Shown: positions 28,091-37,900 of the stretch, piece after piece
Layout: each line of letters starts with the position of its first letter
Numbering within the stretch: the stretch's first letter is position 1
Origin: Calothrix sp. PCC 7716
GTDB lineage: Bacteria; Cyanobacteriota; Cyanobacteriia; Cyanobacteriales; Nostocaceae
Length of the DNA: 64,000 bases
NCBI RefSeq assembly: GCF_019977735.1
Contig: NZ_AP025018.1
Coordinates: forward strand, 6,514,580 to 6,578,579
Direction: 5' to 3'
Program-made: the position numbers and the translations under genes
The notes under the pieces: generated by a model
Told to the model about the DNA's origin: nothing
Database searches by the model: none
What the model saw: only the letters and a program-made list of their open reading frames with translations

Positions 28091-28540
28091 ATGAAACTTA
28101 ATATTATGAAGAACAAAGTCATCGCAGCTACAGTAGCTTTAAGCACATTTTTTATTGGAACATTTGCCTTTGCTGGTTCGAGTAATGCTCAAAACTCCAG
28201 TCCACAAGAATATAAAGCCTATCAAGCGGGACATAGCGATAGTTTTAGTGGTTCGACAGCACAGAGAGAAAACAATTCGGGACAGGGTACTGAATACATT
28301 CAAATCATCGCTGTACTAGCTTTAAGCGGGTTAGCAATTGGAGCATTAGCCTGTGTTAGTTCGGGTAATGCTAGAAACTCCAGTCCACAGGAATCTTCTG
28401 CCTATCAAGCGGGACATCGCGATGGTTATTGCGGTTTAGCAGCACGGAGAGAAAACTATCCGGGACAGGAAACTGAATATATGCGAGGTCATCAGAAGGG
28501 TTGGTCTGATGGACAAGGACAACCAAGAACGACGTTTTAG
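28091..28540 (+). CDS. Exported small protein with internal duplication
   Basis: 149 residues from ATG at 28091, or 144 from ATG 28106. A signal peptide (AATVALSTFFIGTFAFAGSS) precedes NAQNSSPQEYKAYQAGHSDS. A second hydrophobic segment (IIAVLALSGLAIGALACVSS) then precedes NARNSSPQESSAYQAGHRDG, so the gene is an internal tandem duplication of a signal-plus-repeat unit. The AYQAGHxDG and GHQKGWSDGQGQP strings are of the xxGxxDG type. It is probably secreted or membrane-bound; the second segment may now be a membrane helix. Function unknown. Confidence 0.65.
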   Translation: MKLNIMKNKVIAATVALSTFFIGTFAFAGSSNAQNSSPQEYKAYQAGHSDSFSGSTAQRENNSGQGTEYIQIIAVLALSGLAIGALACVSSGNARNSSPQESSAYQAGHRDGYCGLAARRENYPGQETEYMRGHQKGWSDGQGQPRTTF

Positions 28541-28607
28541 CATCAGGGACATTACAATAGGCGCCTGTCATAAAATGGGCGCCTTACTTACACCTCCCAG
28601 TACGCTA

Positions 28608-28715
28608 CGTGTGCGGTCGCCTGGGCTATCTTTAAAAATGGCGCCTAGTTTCATTAGCTCTAATTTTATTTCCCAATGCAAGTGTAATAGCTCATTGGTT
28701 CGGTTGAAGAGCGAA
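28608..28715 (-). pseudogene. C-terminal remnant of a pentapeptide/HTH-type protein
   Basis: On the minus strand the frame reads MKLGAIFKDSPGDRTRSV. The intact gene at 39688-41163 ends LIKRGAIFEDSPGDRSQVLV. The DNA string CGGTCGCCTGGGCTATCTT is shared with 39709-39727. Upstream codons (NRTNELLHLHWEIKLEL) weakly match the region before that tail. Nothing of the repeat domain remains, so it is a fragment left by rearrangement. Confidence 0.6.
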
Positions 28716-28762
28716 CGTTAAATGGCGCCTCTAACTCCAGAACAAGAAGATTTAAACAACTT

Positions 28763-29449
28763 CTAACGCTTGCTAAGAGTATTTTTAAAAGCTGGTCTTG
28801 CTTCCATTGCATTTAAATAGGAATTAATTGCAGGATACTGACTGTAATTTACAGGTACAAGAATTTTTGCAAAATATAAATACGAAGCAACTCCAATATC
28901 TGCTGCACTCAGGTCGTTTCCTACTAAAAATGATTTATTTTGCAAGGCTTGATTAAGTGCTTCTAATAAACGTGGCATTTCTGTTTTACGCTTCTCCTCA
29001 GTAAATAAAGCAGGAGATAAAGTCGCATTAGCAAAAAATACCCACTGCGTAACTTGAGCGGATTCTTCTATGGAAGCAGGTTTGTTTTTATATTTCTCTG
29101 CTAAATATAATAAAATGGCGCCTGATTCCCACAGTTTTAAGTTTCCATCCAATATTGCAGGAACTTTACCCATTGGGTTAATAGCTAAATATTCAGGTTT
29201 CCGATTTTCTCCAGCACTAATATCTAAAGAAATATAATCATATTTTATACCTAGTTCTTCTAAGTACCATTGAACCATTGGAGTTCGTGTTTTTGCACCT
29301 CCGTAAAGCTTTAGCTTTGTCTGGTTCGTAGAAGTACTCGGTACATTGTTTTGGGTGAGTGGCACCGCAAGTATTGGAGAAACAGGAAAAGAAACAAATA
29401 CGATTGCAATTGTAAATGCAAGTAATCTTATGGGTAATTGTTGAATCAT
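28763..29449 (-). CDS. Exported glutathione S-transferase-like protein
   Basis: 228 residues. A signal peptide (about 1-28, IVFVSFPVSPILA) and a short linker precede a complete GST fold: thioredoxin-like N-terminal domain (KLKLYGGAKTRTPMVQWYLE, then NPMGKVPAILDGNLKLWESG) and helical C-terminal domain (LSAADIGVASYLYF). WESGAI is the glutathione-binding Glu-Ser pair. GSTs conjugate or reduce substrates with glutathione, normally in the cytoplasm; an export signal is unusual and points to the periplasm or thylakoid lumen. No linked metabolic genes are seen. Confidence 0.85.
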   Translation of the reverse strand: MIQQLPIRLLAFTIAIVFVSFPVSPILAVPLTQNNVPSTSTNQTKLKLYGGAKTRTPMVQWYLEELGIKYDYISLDISAGENRKPEYLAINPMGKVPAILDGNLKLWESGAILLYLAEKYKNKPASIEESAQVTQWVFFANATLSPALFTEEKRKTEMPRLLEALNQALQNKSFLVGNDLSAADIGVASYLYFAKILVPVNYSQYPAINSYLNAMEARPAFKNTLSKR

Positions 29450-30061
29450 ATTCTTATATATTGCGTTCAGTACGAAGCAATATACAACAAAACAGCGCGC
29501 GACATCCTTGAGAAGACACTTGTAATTTGAGTCTAGTTCATAGTTATTAATTTATCTTATAGGCGCCGGATGTTCGTAGTTCATAAATTCAGGCGCCTGT
29601 AGTATCTCTTGGAAGAACCATAGCGAAAGCGAGCAACTCCAATCAAAAATGCTTCAATTGGTCTAGACTGGCGCCGTTGTTTATGTGGGCGCCTACAACA
29701 AGGATTATGAAACAGTTTGATAGTCATGAGTGATCGCATATAGGTATCAAGCTTCAGCAAGGTTAAATCATGGGCGGTTGCTTTTTGTTGGATTGTTAGA
29801 GGGAGCCTATCTTCATCCTCACATTGTTGCTGGCGCCTTGCTTCAACAAAAATAATATGGCAATCAACATGGCGCCACCGGGTTGATGTTGGGTGTTTGG
29901 GATTCACGGGTACTGAGTTATAAACTAGAGCAGGAAAGTTAGTGCGGGCACCTTCATTTTTACGGGTGCCTCTGCACATTTTTAGAAAATTAGTATTGTA
30001 TAGTTGTTAATGGTATTTTATTTAAATACTTAATGTCCTAAAAAAAGAGATACTTGCCAGA
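29450..30061. other. Spacer with no confident gene
   Basis: About 610 bp with several GGCGCC sites. A minus-strand frame of 132 codons (29581-29979) is very basic, rich in Arg, His and Cys and lacks a ribosome binding site. I do not accept it as a gene without homologues. Confidence 0.4.
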
Positions 30062-30625
30062 TTAACAATTGGATTTAGGATAATTTGTTGTCTGAATAGT
30101 ATTTATATAATCAACTAGCCATTTATTATTATAACGTTTTAAAGTCATATCAAGTTGATAACCTTCCTTAGAATATTCTAGACATTGATTATTTTTTAGC
30201 GAATAACGTCTCGATTCCATAATAAAACTTACTGTTGATTTTGCTTCTGATTCAGAGATTACTTGGATATCTTCAAAACGCAAATCTTGTATATCAATTT
30301 TAAAATAAAAATTAAGAGTTTTATTTAGATTGATATTATAGATTAAACGATGAAGTTCCTCACCTGATGCATAATTATGGAGATTATCTATTTCAAGCGT
30401 TTCATTAGCCTTTTTTCTTGCATAAAAATATGCTTTGATAGCATTATGTACATTAGATTGATATTGATTCTCTAAAGGTTCTTTAGAGGAACTTGAATTT
30501 GGTGTGAAATTAGACTTTTGCTGAGTGTTGACATGATGCTTGTAAATTTCAACAGCCAGTGGCGAACATATTAGTGTTACTATCATTGAAATTATCCAAG
30601 GCGCTCTAGCTTCATTCATATACAA
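30062..30625 (-). CDS. Membrane protein with ARC6-type IMS (DUF4101) domain
   Basis: 187 residues. An N-terminal membrane helix (APWIISMIVTLICSPLAVEI) is followed by a linker and a domain with AIKAYFYARKKANETLEIDN, ISESEAKSTVSFIMESRRYS and a closing YQLDMTLKRYNNKWLVDYI. This fits the intermembrane-space domain of ARC6/Ftn2 and related cyanobacterial proteins, seen as a stand-alone domain in many membrane proteins and presumed to bind partners. It lies next to the NB-ARC cluster on the same strand but 440 bp away, so a link is only possible. Confidence 0.7.
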   Translation of the reverse strand: MYMNEARAPWIISMIVTLICSPLAVEIYKHHVNTQQKSNFTPNSSSSKEPLENQYQSNVHNAIKAYFYARKKANETLEIDNLHNYASGEELHRLIYNINLNKTLNFYFKIDIQDLRFEDIQVISESEAKSTVSFIMESRRYSLKNNQCLEYSKEGYQLDMTLKRYNNKWLVDYINTIQTTNYPKSNC

Positions 30626-30687
30626 ATTTAATAGTTTTACTTTGATATTTCCATATTTGCCTTACCCTAAAACTTGTCAAAAATCTT

Positions 30688-30798
30688 TTATGTAGCTCGT
30701 TCATCATGGAAAACAGCTTTTGCAAACTTCTCTTGAATCTTCTCAAAGATTTTAGTAAAAGCAAAAGTCACAACTACGCTAGCGGTTAATGGCTCCAT
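30688..30798 (-). pseudogene. N-terminal remnant of a partner-type protein (MEPLTAS family)
   Basis: From ATG at 30798 the frame reads MEPLTASVVVTFAFTKIFEK, nearly the same as the first 20 residues of the partner protein encoded at 33583-33999, then diverges and stops at 36 residues. The helical middle and the terminal motif are missing. It lies at the far end of the first NB-ARC gene, indicating that a third partner copy once existed here. Confidence 0.7.
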
Positions 30799-31070
30799 AC
30801 AGTACCTATTTACTACGAGTCTATACTGTACACTACACACCCTTAACCACTTATTTCGAGAATAATTATAATTTTTATGTGTTTTTTTGAATAAGAAAAG
30901 TGCCAAATCTCCCGAACAAACGAAGTATTGGCGCTTCCAATATTGGAAACAACAAACAATCCCGTTTATAGGTAGGCACTAATATTTAGATTTTTATCGT
31001 TACCTTATTCATGGTGCCTTATATGTCGCTGCTGAAAGTTGATATTAGCTGTTTGGACTGGTGCCGATAC

Positions 31071-33578
31071 CTAACGGAAAAACTTTTTAACTTTGTAGCA
31101 AAGATTATTTTGTAATAATTCTAGACTTTTACGGTAACTAATAGTGTTTGGATGATTTGCTCCTAAACTAAGTTCAGCAATTTTTAATGCCAGAATATAC
31201 ATAGGTTCGCTTTTTTCGTACTTTCCTTGAGAGTAGTATAGATTAGCTAAATTGTTCAAACTACTAGCATAGTCGGGATGATTTTCTCCCAATATGCGTT
31301 TTCTTAGCTCCAAAGCTTGCGTGTAGAGAGGTTCGGCTTTTCCGTACTTTCGTTGAGAGCGATAAAGAAAAGCTAAATTGCTCAAGCTAAGTGCATAGTA
31401 AGGATGATTTTCTCCTAACATGCGTCTTGTTAGCTCCAAAGCTTGAGTATAAAGACGTTCGGCTTTATCGTACTTTCTTTGAGAGTAGTATAGATTAGCT
31501 AAATTACTCAAGCTAAGTGCATAGTCAGGATGATTTTCTCCTAATATGCGTTCTCTTAGCTCCAACGCTTGGGTGTAGAGAGGTTCGGCTTTATCGTACT
31601 TTCCTTGAGAGTAGTAGAGTGTAGCTAAATTGTTCAAGCTAAGTGCATAGTCAGGATGATTTTCTCCCAATATTTGTTCTCTTAGCTCCAACGCTTGGGT
31701 GTAGAGAGGTTCGGCTTTATCGTACTTTCCTTGAGAGTAGTAGAGTGTAGCTAAATTGTTTAAGCTAAGTGCATAGTCAGGATGATTTTCTCCCAATATT
31801 TGTTCTCTTAGCTCCAACGCTTGGGTGTAGAGAGGTTCGGCTTTATCGTGCTTTCCTTGAGAGTCGCAAACAAAAGCTAAATTGTTCAAGTTAAGTACAT
31901 AGTCAGGATAATTTTCTCCCAATATGCGCTTATATAACTCCAAAGCTTGAGTGTAAAGAGGTTCGGCTTTATCGTACTTTCCTTGAGAGTAGTATAGATT
32001 CGCTAAATTGTTCAAGCTAAGTGCATAGTCGGGATGATTTTCTCCCAATATGCGTTTATATAACTCCAAAGCTTGAGTGTAGAGAGGTTCGGCTTTATCG
32101 TACTTTCCTTGAGAGTGGTATAGATTAGCTAAATTGTTCAAGCTAAGTGCATAGTCGGGATGACTTTCTCCCAATCGGGATTGTACTGCTGATGCACATT
32201 GCTGGTACCAAGGTTCTGCTAATGTATATAAACCCTGACCCGCATAAAATCTAGCTAAACCTTCAAAAGCCAAACATAAATCTTTATCATTAACTACATC
32301 TGTCAAATTTTGTGCTACTTCTGTTAAATGAGGGATAGCACTTTTTACTGAATTGATTAACTCTAAAGTTGGACAATTAGGAATTGATTGAGAAATTTTT
32401 ATAAAAGTATTTACGAATGCTTGTCTTAATTTGTTTGCTTCTAAATATGTTGCTAGTTTAGCTTGTAAAAACTCACGAATGAGGGGATGAATATTATAAT
32501 ATGTATTGTTATTTTCTATAATGTCAACCGAATGGCACCTATAAAGTTCCTGAACTGCTACATTAACATCATCATCATTCCAATTTAAGTATCTAGTTGT
32601 AGACTCAACCCATTCGTAGGCGAAAATTTCTGATGCAAATAAGCTTAATAATGCAGCAACTTGCTGTATTGTAGAATTCAATTCTAACCAGCTTAATTCA
32701 AACGCTGCTTTAACACCACGCTGTGCTGTGCTTAAAGTTGCCTGATGAACATTTATTGCTTCTTGTTGCAGTCTCTGCTCTTTTAACTGTTCCAACATTC
32801 TTGCTAAAGTAAAATATGGAGGTTTTTTATTTATATATCTACCAACTAATTCTATACCTAAAGGTAAATATCCCAACCACTTACATAGTTTTTGAGCTAT
32901 TTCTAATTCTTTATTTACTTGATTTTCTCCTATTAAGTTTATTAGTAACTTTAATGCTTCGTCTAATGATAATACATCAAGAGATATTTTATCAATATTA
33001 GTATCTATATTACGTAACCTTGTAGTTATCAAGACACGAAAGCGGTTATCTGTTGGTAAATACTCTCTAAAATTATCTAAAGTCGTAACATCATCAAACA
33101 CTATTAATACTAATCCAAGAGGCGGGTGCCATTTTGACCAACACCAACCAACTTGCTGTTTAAGGGTAAGTGACTGTTCTTGGGAATCTTTGTGCGGTAC
33201 TTCTAATTTTAAATAATTCTTGGCGAACGTAATAATTTCTGCTGCAATATTAGATTCGCGAACACTAAACCAGCAAATACCACCAGGATAATAATTTTCA
33301 TATCGCCGCACGTATTTTATAGCTAACTCTGTTTTACCCACACCACCCATTCCGGCAATAGCAAAAATAATAAGAGTGTTTGAAGAGTGTAGTTTTTCGT
33401 GAATTGTTGCAAGTTCTTCATTACGTCCAACGAAGTGTTTGGCGCCTGTATAAGGAATGTGTTTTACAGCTTTTATAGTCTCCTTAGATGCATAATATTT
33501 ATTTACTGTGTTATTAACAGTACCACCATTGTTTTGAGTTTGAAAACCAGTGGCGCCATCTTTATTTTCTTGATACAT
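31071..33578 (-). CDS. NB-ARC/TPR (NLR-like) protein 1
   Basis: 835 residues. The N-terminus has KDGATGFQTQNNGGT, a Q/N/G stretch related to the C-terminal motif of the preceding small gene. Then comes an NB-ARC NTPase: P-loop GMGGVGKT (76-83), Walker B LVLIVFDD, RVLITTR (sensor) and LGYLPLGIEL (GLPL-like). A winged-helix-like region leads to about 9 kinesin-light-chain-type TPRs of 42 residues (NHPDYALSLNNLANLYYSQG). Such STAND proteins sense a signal through the TPRs, oligomerise with ATP and activate an effector. Its start lies 4 bp after the stop of the partner gene at 33583, a clear operon. Confidence 0.9.
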   Translation of the reverse strand: MYQENKDGATGFQTQNNGGTVNNTVNKYYASKETIKAVKHIPYTGAKHFVGRNEELATIHEKLHSSNTLIIFAIAGMGGVGKTELAIKYVRRYENYYPGGICWFSVRESNIAAEIITFAKNYLKLEVPHKDSQEQSLTLKQQVGWCWSKWHPPLGLVLIVFDDVTTLDNFREYLPTDNRFRVLITTRLRNIDTNIDKISLDVLSLDEALKLLINLIGENQVNKELEIAQKLCKWLGYLPLGIELVGRYINKKPPYFTLARMLEQLKEQRLQQEAINVHQATLSTAQRGVKAAFELSWLELNSTIQQVAALLSLFASEIFAYEWVESTTRYLNWNDDDVNVAVQELYRCHSVDIIENNNTYYNIHPLIREFLQAKLATYLEANKLRQAFVNTFIKISQSIPNCPTLELINSVKSAIPHLTEVAQNLTDVVNDKDLCLAFEGLARFYAGQGLYTLAEPWYQQCASAVQSRLGESHPDYALSLNNLANLYHSQGKYDKAEPLYTQALELYKRILGENHPDYALSLNNLANLYYSQGKYDKAEPLYTQALELYKRILGENYPDYVLNLNNLAFVCDSQGKHDKAEPLYTQALELREQILGENHPDYALSLNNLATLYYSQGKYDKAEPLYTQALELREQILGENHPDYALSLNNLATLYYSQGKYDKAEPLYTQALELRERILGENHPDYALSLSNLANLYYSQRKYDKAERLYTQALELTRRMLGENHPYYALSLSNLAFLYRSQRKYGKAEPLYTQALELRKRILGENHPDYASSLNNLANLYYSQGKYEKSEPMYILALKIAELSLGANHPNTISYRKSLELLQNNLCYKVKKFFR

Positions 33579-33582
33579 AATA

Positions 33583-33999
33583 CTAAGAATTGGGAGTTGA
33601 TTGATTAACTGTAATTTCGCCTATATAAGCGGTTCCACCATTTACTTTGGTCTGCCAACCCTTAGCATTATCTTGGTTAATTTGAGTCATAGTACTATTG
33701 TCTTGTTTCTCACTTGCTTTAATATCCTTAGCAAGCGTGCGGAGTTCTTCGGCAAAAGCAGGGTCTTCATGCATTAATACTTGTAGGTAAGCAGCTACTG
33801 TATCTAAATCTTTCTTAGAACCCTTCTCTGCTGCTCGAAGCGCTGTTTCTACGTTGACTTTACCCTGGAACCTATCAAAAATCTTCTTTCTTAACTCATC
33901 CATCTTTGCTAGAGCAGCTTCTGTAAACTTCTCTGTAGTCTTTTCAAAGATTTTCGTAAAAGCTAAGGTAACAATTACACTAGCGGTTAATGGTTCCAT
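33583..33999 (-). CDS. Small effector-like partner of NB-ARC protein 1 with C-terminal amyloid-like motif
   Basis: 138 residues from ATG at 33999 (MEPLTASVIVTLAFTKIFEK); a longer frame reaches 34047. A hydrophobic amphipathic N-terminal helix, a helical middle (KKDLDTVAAYLQVLMHEDPA) and a C-terminal segment TMTQINQDNAKGWQTKVNGG then AYIGE follow. The last segment matches the N-termini of both NB-ARC proteins. Known bacterial NLR operons pair an NLR with a helical 'Bell'-type or other effector through matching amyloid signalling motifs; this pair has that layout. I infer a membrane-active cell-death effector, but that is not shown. Confidence 0.75.
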   Translation of the reverse strand: MEPLTASVIVTLAFTKIFEKTTEKFTEAALAKMDELRKKIFDRFQGKVNVETALRAAEKGSKKDLDTVAAYLQVLMHEDPAFAEELRTLAKDIKASEKQDNSTMTQINQDNAKGWQTKVNGGTAYIGEITVNQSTPNS

Positions 34000-34047
34000 A
34001 CCTGAAACAGTAATTCTACGAGGGTGTAAAGTATTATACATACCCAA

Positions 34048-34963
34048 GGCTAACTATTCCGGAAATGATTATGATTTTTATTCGCTTTTGTGGATAGTTA
34101 GGTGCCAAACTTTCAGTTAATCTGTAGGTTATACATTACTGTTACGGTCTGATGCTTCGACTACTTCTTAAACAAAGTGGCGCCTGTATTTTATCTGTTG
34201 TTTAGAAAAGTTGAGTTGTAGAAGTATCTATGTTAGTGGCGCCGTTATTCCTTCGAGCTTACCTGCGCTCAAAATACTAGTAGATGTGTTCTAAAATGAT
34301 TTCACTATGCGTAAAGGAATAGTGGCGCCTGTCCTTAATCTTTATTGTTGCGTTGAGAAAGGCACCTTGTTTATGCGGGAATATGTTGATGTTGGCTGTT
34401 TGGGCGCCGATACCTCTCAAAGGAAAACTTCGGAGAGCGAGCAGTAAATATATAGCTTACATAATAATCGCACGTAAGCATGAAAAGCATGGACAAACGA
34501 AGCTTTCTTTGTGCAAAGCTTCAGCAGGAGCAAGCAAGGATTAAAGGAAGAGTCGAGTATTTGGCTAATAAATTATGGTTTCACTCGTAAAGCTGTTTAA
34601 CTGGTGCCATCGGATATTGAAGTGACTTATAAGCCTAGTGATGGAGGTTAATATGGGCATCATTATTGTTGTTGGTTTATTACTAGCGCCTGCTTACAAT
34701 ATTAAAGCGATACGTAGCGTATAATTATAATCTAAATTGTCTGATTTGGTAAATTAATCGTAATCTTAAAACTGGCGCCTGGAGATGAAGGGTAATATAT
34801 CTGTATTTATTGTCGATGCTCACTTATCAAGCTTCGTGGTTATGGTGAGCGAGTCGGCAGTGTCGGTTTCCGTCCTGTCGAACTCGCGAACCCGTAGGGC
34901 GCCTGTAGATTAGTAACGCGCGCAGGCGCCGGATATTTAACTAAAAAACTTTTTAACTTTGTA
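34048..34963. other. Non-coding spacer between the two NB-ARC clusters
   Basis: About 900 bp with dense GGCGCC or GGCACC sites and no credible gene. It should contain the promoter of the first partner/NB-ARC operon. Confidence 0.45.
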
Positions 34964-37900
34964 TTAAAGATTATTTTGTAATTGTTCTAGATTTTCGCGG
35001 ATAGTAATAGTATTTGGATGATTGGCGCCTAAGCTAGTGAGCGCAATTTTTAATGCTTGTTTGTACATGGGTTCAGCTTCATCATACTTTCCTTGAGATT
35101 CGTATAGATTAGCTAAATTATTCATGCTTAGTGCATAGTGGGTATGATTTTCTCCTAAAATGCGTTTTGTTAACTCCAATGTTTGAATGTAAAGCTGTTC
35201 AGCTTCATCATACTTTCCTTGATATCCGTAGAGTGCAGCTAAATTGTTCAAGTTCAGTGCATAGTTGGGATGATTTTCTCTGTTCAGGCGTTTATTTAAC
35301 TCCAATGCTTGAATGTAAAGCTGTTCAGCTTCATCATACTTTCTTTGGGAGTAGTAGAGTAAAGCTAAATTGTTCAAGCTAAGTGCATAGTCGGGATGAT
35401 TTTCTCCGTTCAAGCGTTTATATAACTCCAATACTTCTTTTTGTAGAGGTTCAGCTTCATCATACTTTCCTTGGAAGTAGTAAATAGAACCTAAATTATT
35501 CAAGCTAAGTGCATAGTCGGGATGATTTTCTCCGTTCAGGCGTTTTCTTAACTCTAATGCTTGTTTGTGTAGAAGTTCAGCTTCATCATACTTGCCTTGG
35601 GAGTTGTAGAGTTGAGCTAAATTGTTCAAGCTCAGTGCATAGTTGGGATGATTTTCTCCTAAAATGCGTTTATTTAACTCCAATGCTTCAATGTAAAGAG
35701 ATTCGGCTTCATCATATTTTCCTTGGGAGTAGTAAATAAAACCTAAATTATTCAAGCTATTAGCATATTCGGGATGATTTTCTCCTAAAGTGCGTTTTCT
35801 TAACTCCAATGCTTGTTTGTAAAAAAGTTCGGCTTCATTGTACTTTCCTTGGGAGTTGCAAAGTAAAGCTAAATTGTTCAAGCTAAGTGCATAGTCGGGA
35901 TGATTTTCTCTGTTCAGGCGTTTATTTAACTCCAATGCTTGTTTGTAAAGAGATTCGGCTTCATCATACTTTCCTTGGGAGTGGTAAAGAGAACCTAAAT
36001 TATTCAAGCTATTAGCATATTCGGGATGATTTTCTCCTAAAATGCGTTTTCTTAACTCCAACACTTGTTTGTAAAGAGGTTCAGCTTCATCATACTTTCC
36101 TTGGGAGTAGTAAAGAGAACCTAAATTATTCAAGCTATTAGCATATTCGGGATGATTTTCTCCTAAAATGCGTTTATTTAACTCCAATACTTGTTTATGT
36201 AGAGGTTCAGCTTCATCATACTTTCCTTGAGAGCAGTAGAGTTGAGCTAAATTGTTCAAGCTCAGTGCATAGTTGGGATGATTTTCTCCTAAAATGCGTT
36301 TATTTAACTCCAATACTTGTTTATGTAGAGGTTCAGCTTCATCATACTTTCCTTGAGAGCAGTAGAGTTGAGCTAAATTGTTCAAGCTCAGTGCATAGTT
36401 GGGATGATTTTCTCCTAAAATGCGTTTTGCTAACTCCAATACTTGTTTGTGTAGAGGTTCAGCTTCATCATACTTTCCTTGAGAGCAGTAGAGTTGAGCT
36501 AAATTGTTCAAGCTCAGTGCATAGTTGGGATGATTTTCTCCTAAAATGCGTTTATTTAACTCCAATGCTTGTTTGTAAAGAGATTCGGCTTCATCATACT
36601 TTCCTTGAGAGCAGTAAAGTAAAGCTAAATTGTTTATGCTAATAGCATAGTCGGGATGATTTTCTCCTAAAATGCGTTTTGCTAACTCCAATACTTGTTT
36701 GTGTAGAGGTTCAGCTTCATCATACTTTCCTTGAGAGTAGTAAAGTAAGGCTAAATTGCTTATGCTAGTAGCATAGTCGGGATGATTTTCTCTGTTCAGG
36801 TGTTTACATAACTCTAATGCTTGTTTGTGTAGAGGTTCAGCTTTATCATACTTTCCTTGGGAGTAGTAGAGTCCAGCTAAGGTATTCAAGCTAAGTGTAT
36901 AGTCGGGATGATTTTCTCTGTTCAGGCGTTTATTTAACTCCAATGCTTGTTTGTAAAGAGATTCGGCTTCATCATACTTTCCTTGGAAATTGTAGAGTAA
37001 GGCTAAATTGTGTAAGCCAGCAGCATAGTCGGGATGATTTTCTCTGTTCAGGCGTTTATTTAACTCCAATGCTTGTTTGTAAAGATATCCGGCTTCATCA
37101 TACTTTCCTTGGGAGTAGTAAAGTAAAGCTAAACCGTTCAAGCTATTAGCATATTCGGGATGATTTTCTCTGTTCAGGCGTTTATTTAACTCCAATGCAT
37201 GAATGTAAAGAGGTTCAGCTTCATCATACTTTCCTTGGGAGTAGTAGAGATTAGCTAAATTGTTCAAGCTAACAGCATAGTCGGAATCATTTTCTCTGTT
37301 CAGGCGTTTATATAACTCCAATGCATGAATGTAAAGAGGTTCGGCTTCATCATACTTTCCTTGGGAGTAGTAGAGTAAGGCTAAATTATTTAAGCTATAA
37401 GCATAGTGGAGATGATTTTCTCCTAAACGAGATTGTAATATGGATACGCATTGCTGACACCAAGGTTCTGCGAGTGTATATAAACCTTGTTCTGAATAAA
37501 AAATATCTAAAGAAGCAAAGACCAAATATAAAGTTTCATCACTAACTGCATCTGTCCAAGAAAGTGCTAATTCTGCTAAGTGGGGAATCAAATTTTTTAC
37601 TGAATTGACGAAATCTACTACAGTTGGAAAATCAGAATAGGAAATTGACTTACAAATTTCAATAAAAGTGCTGCTAAACGCTTGTTTTAACTCATTAATT
37701 TCTTGATACTTTTTTAGTTTTTCTTGCAAAAACTCACGAATAAGGGGATGAATTTTATAGTAATACGTATTTTCATCTTCTAAACACTGTACGAAATGGC
37801 GCCTATAAAGCTTCCCAACAGCTTTCTCCGCATCATTTACATTCCAATTAAGATTTTTAATTGTAGACTCGACCCATTCCCAAGCAAAAACCTCAGATGC

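Noticed and set aside
29581-29979. Minus-strand frame of 132 codons, very basic
   Set aside because: Composition rich in Arg/His/Cys, no start signal and no family; kept only as a note in the spacer entry.
34964-37400. CRISPR-like regular DNA repeats
   Set aside because: The period of 126 bp and near-continuous similarity reflect 42-residue TPRs in a long open frame, not repeats with unique spacers.
35131-37545. Plus-strand frames with repeats (HSWDDFLLKCVYLTPM type)
   Set aside because: They are the complement of the TPR repeats in NB-ARC protein 2.
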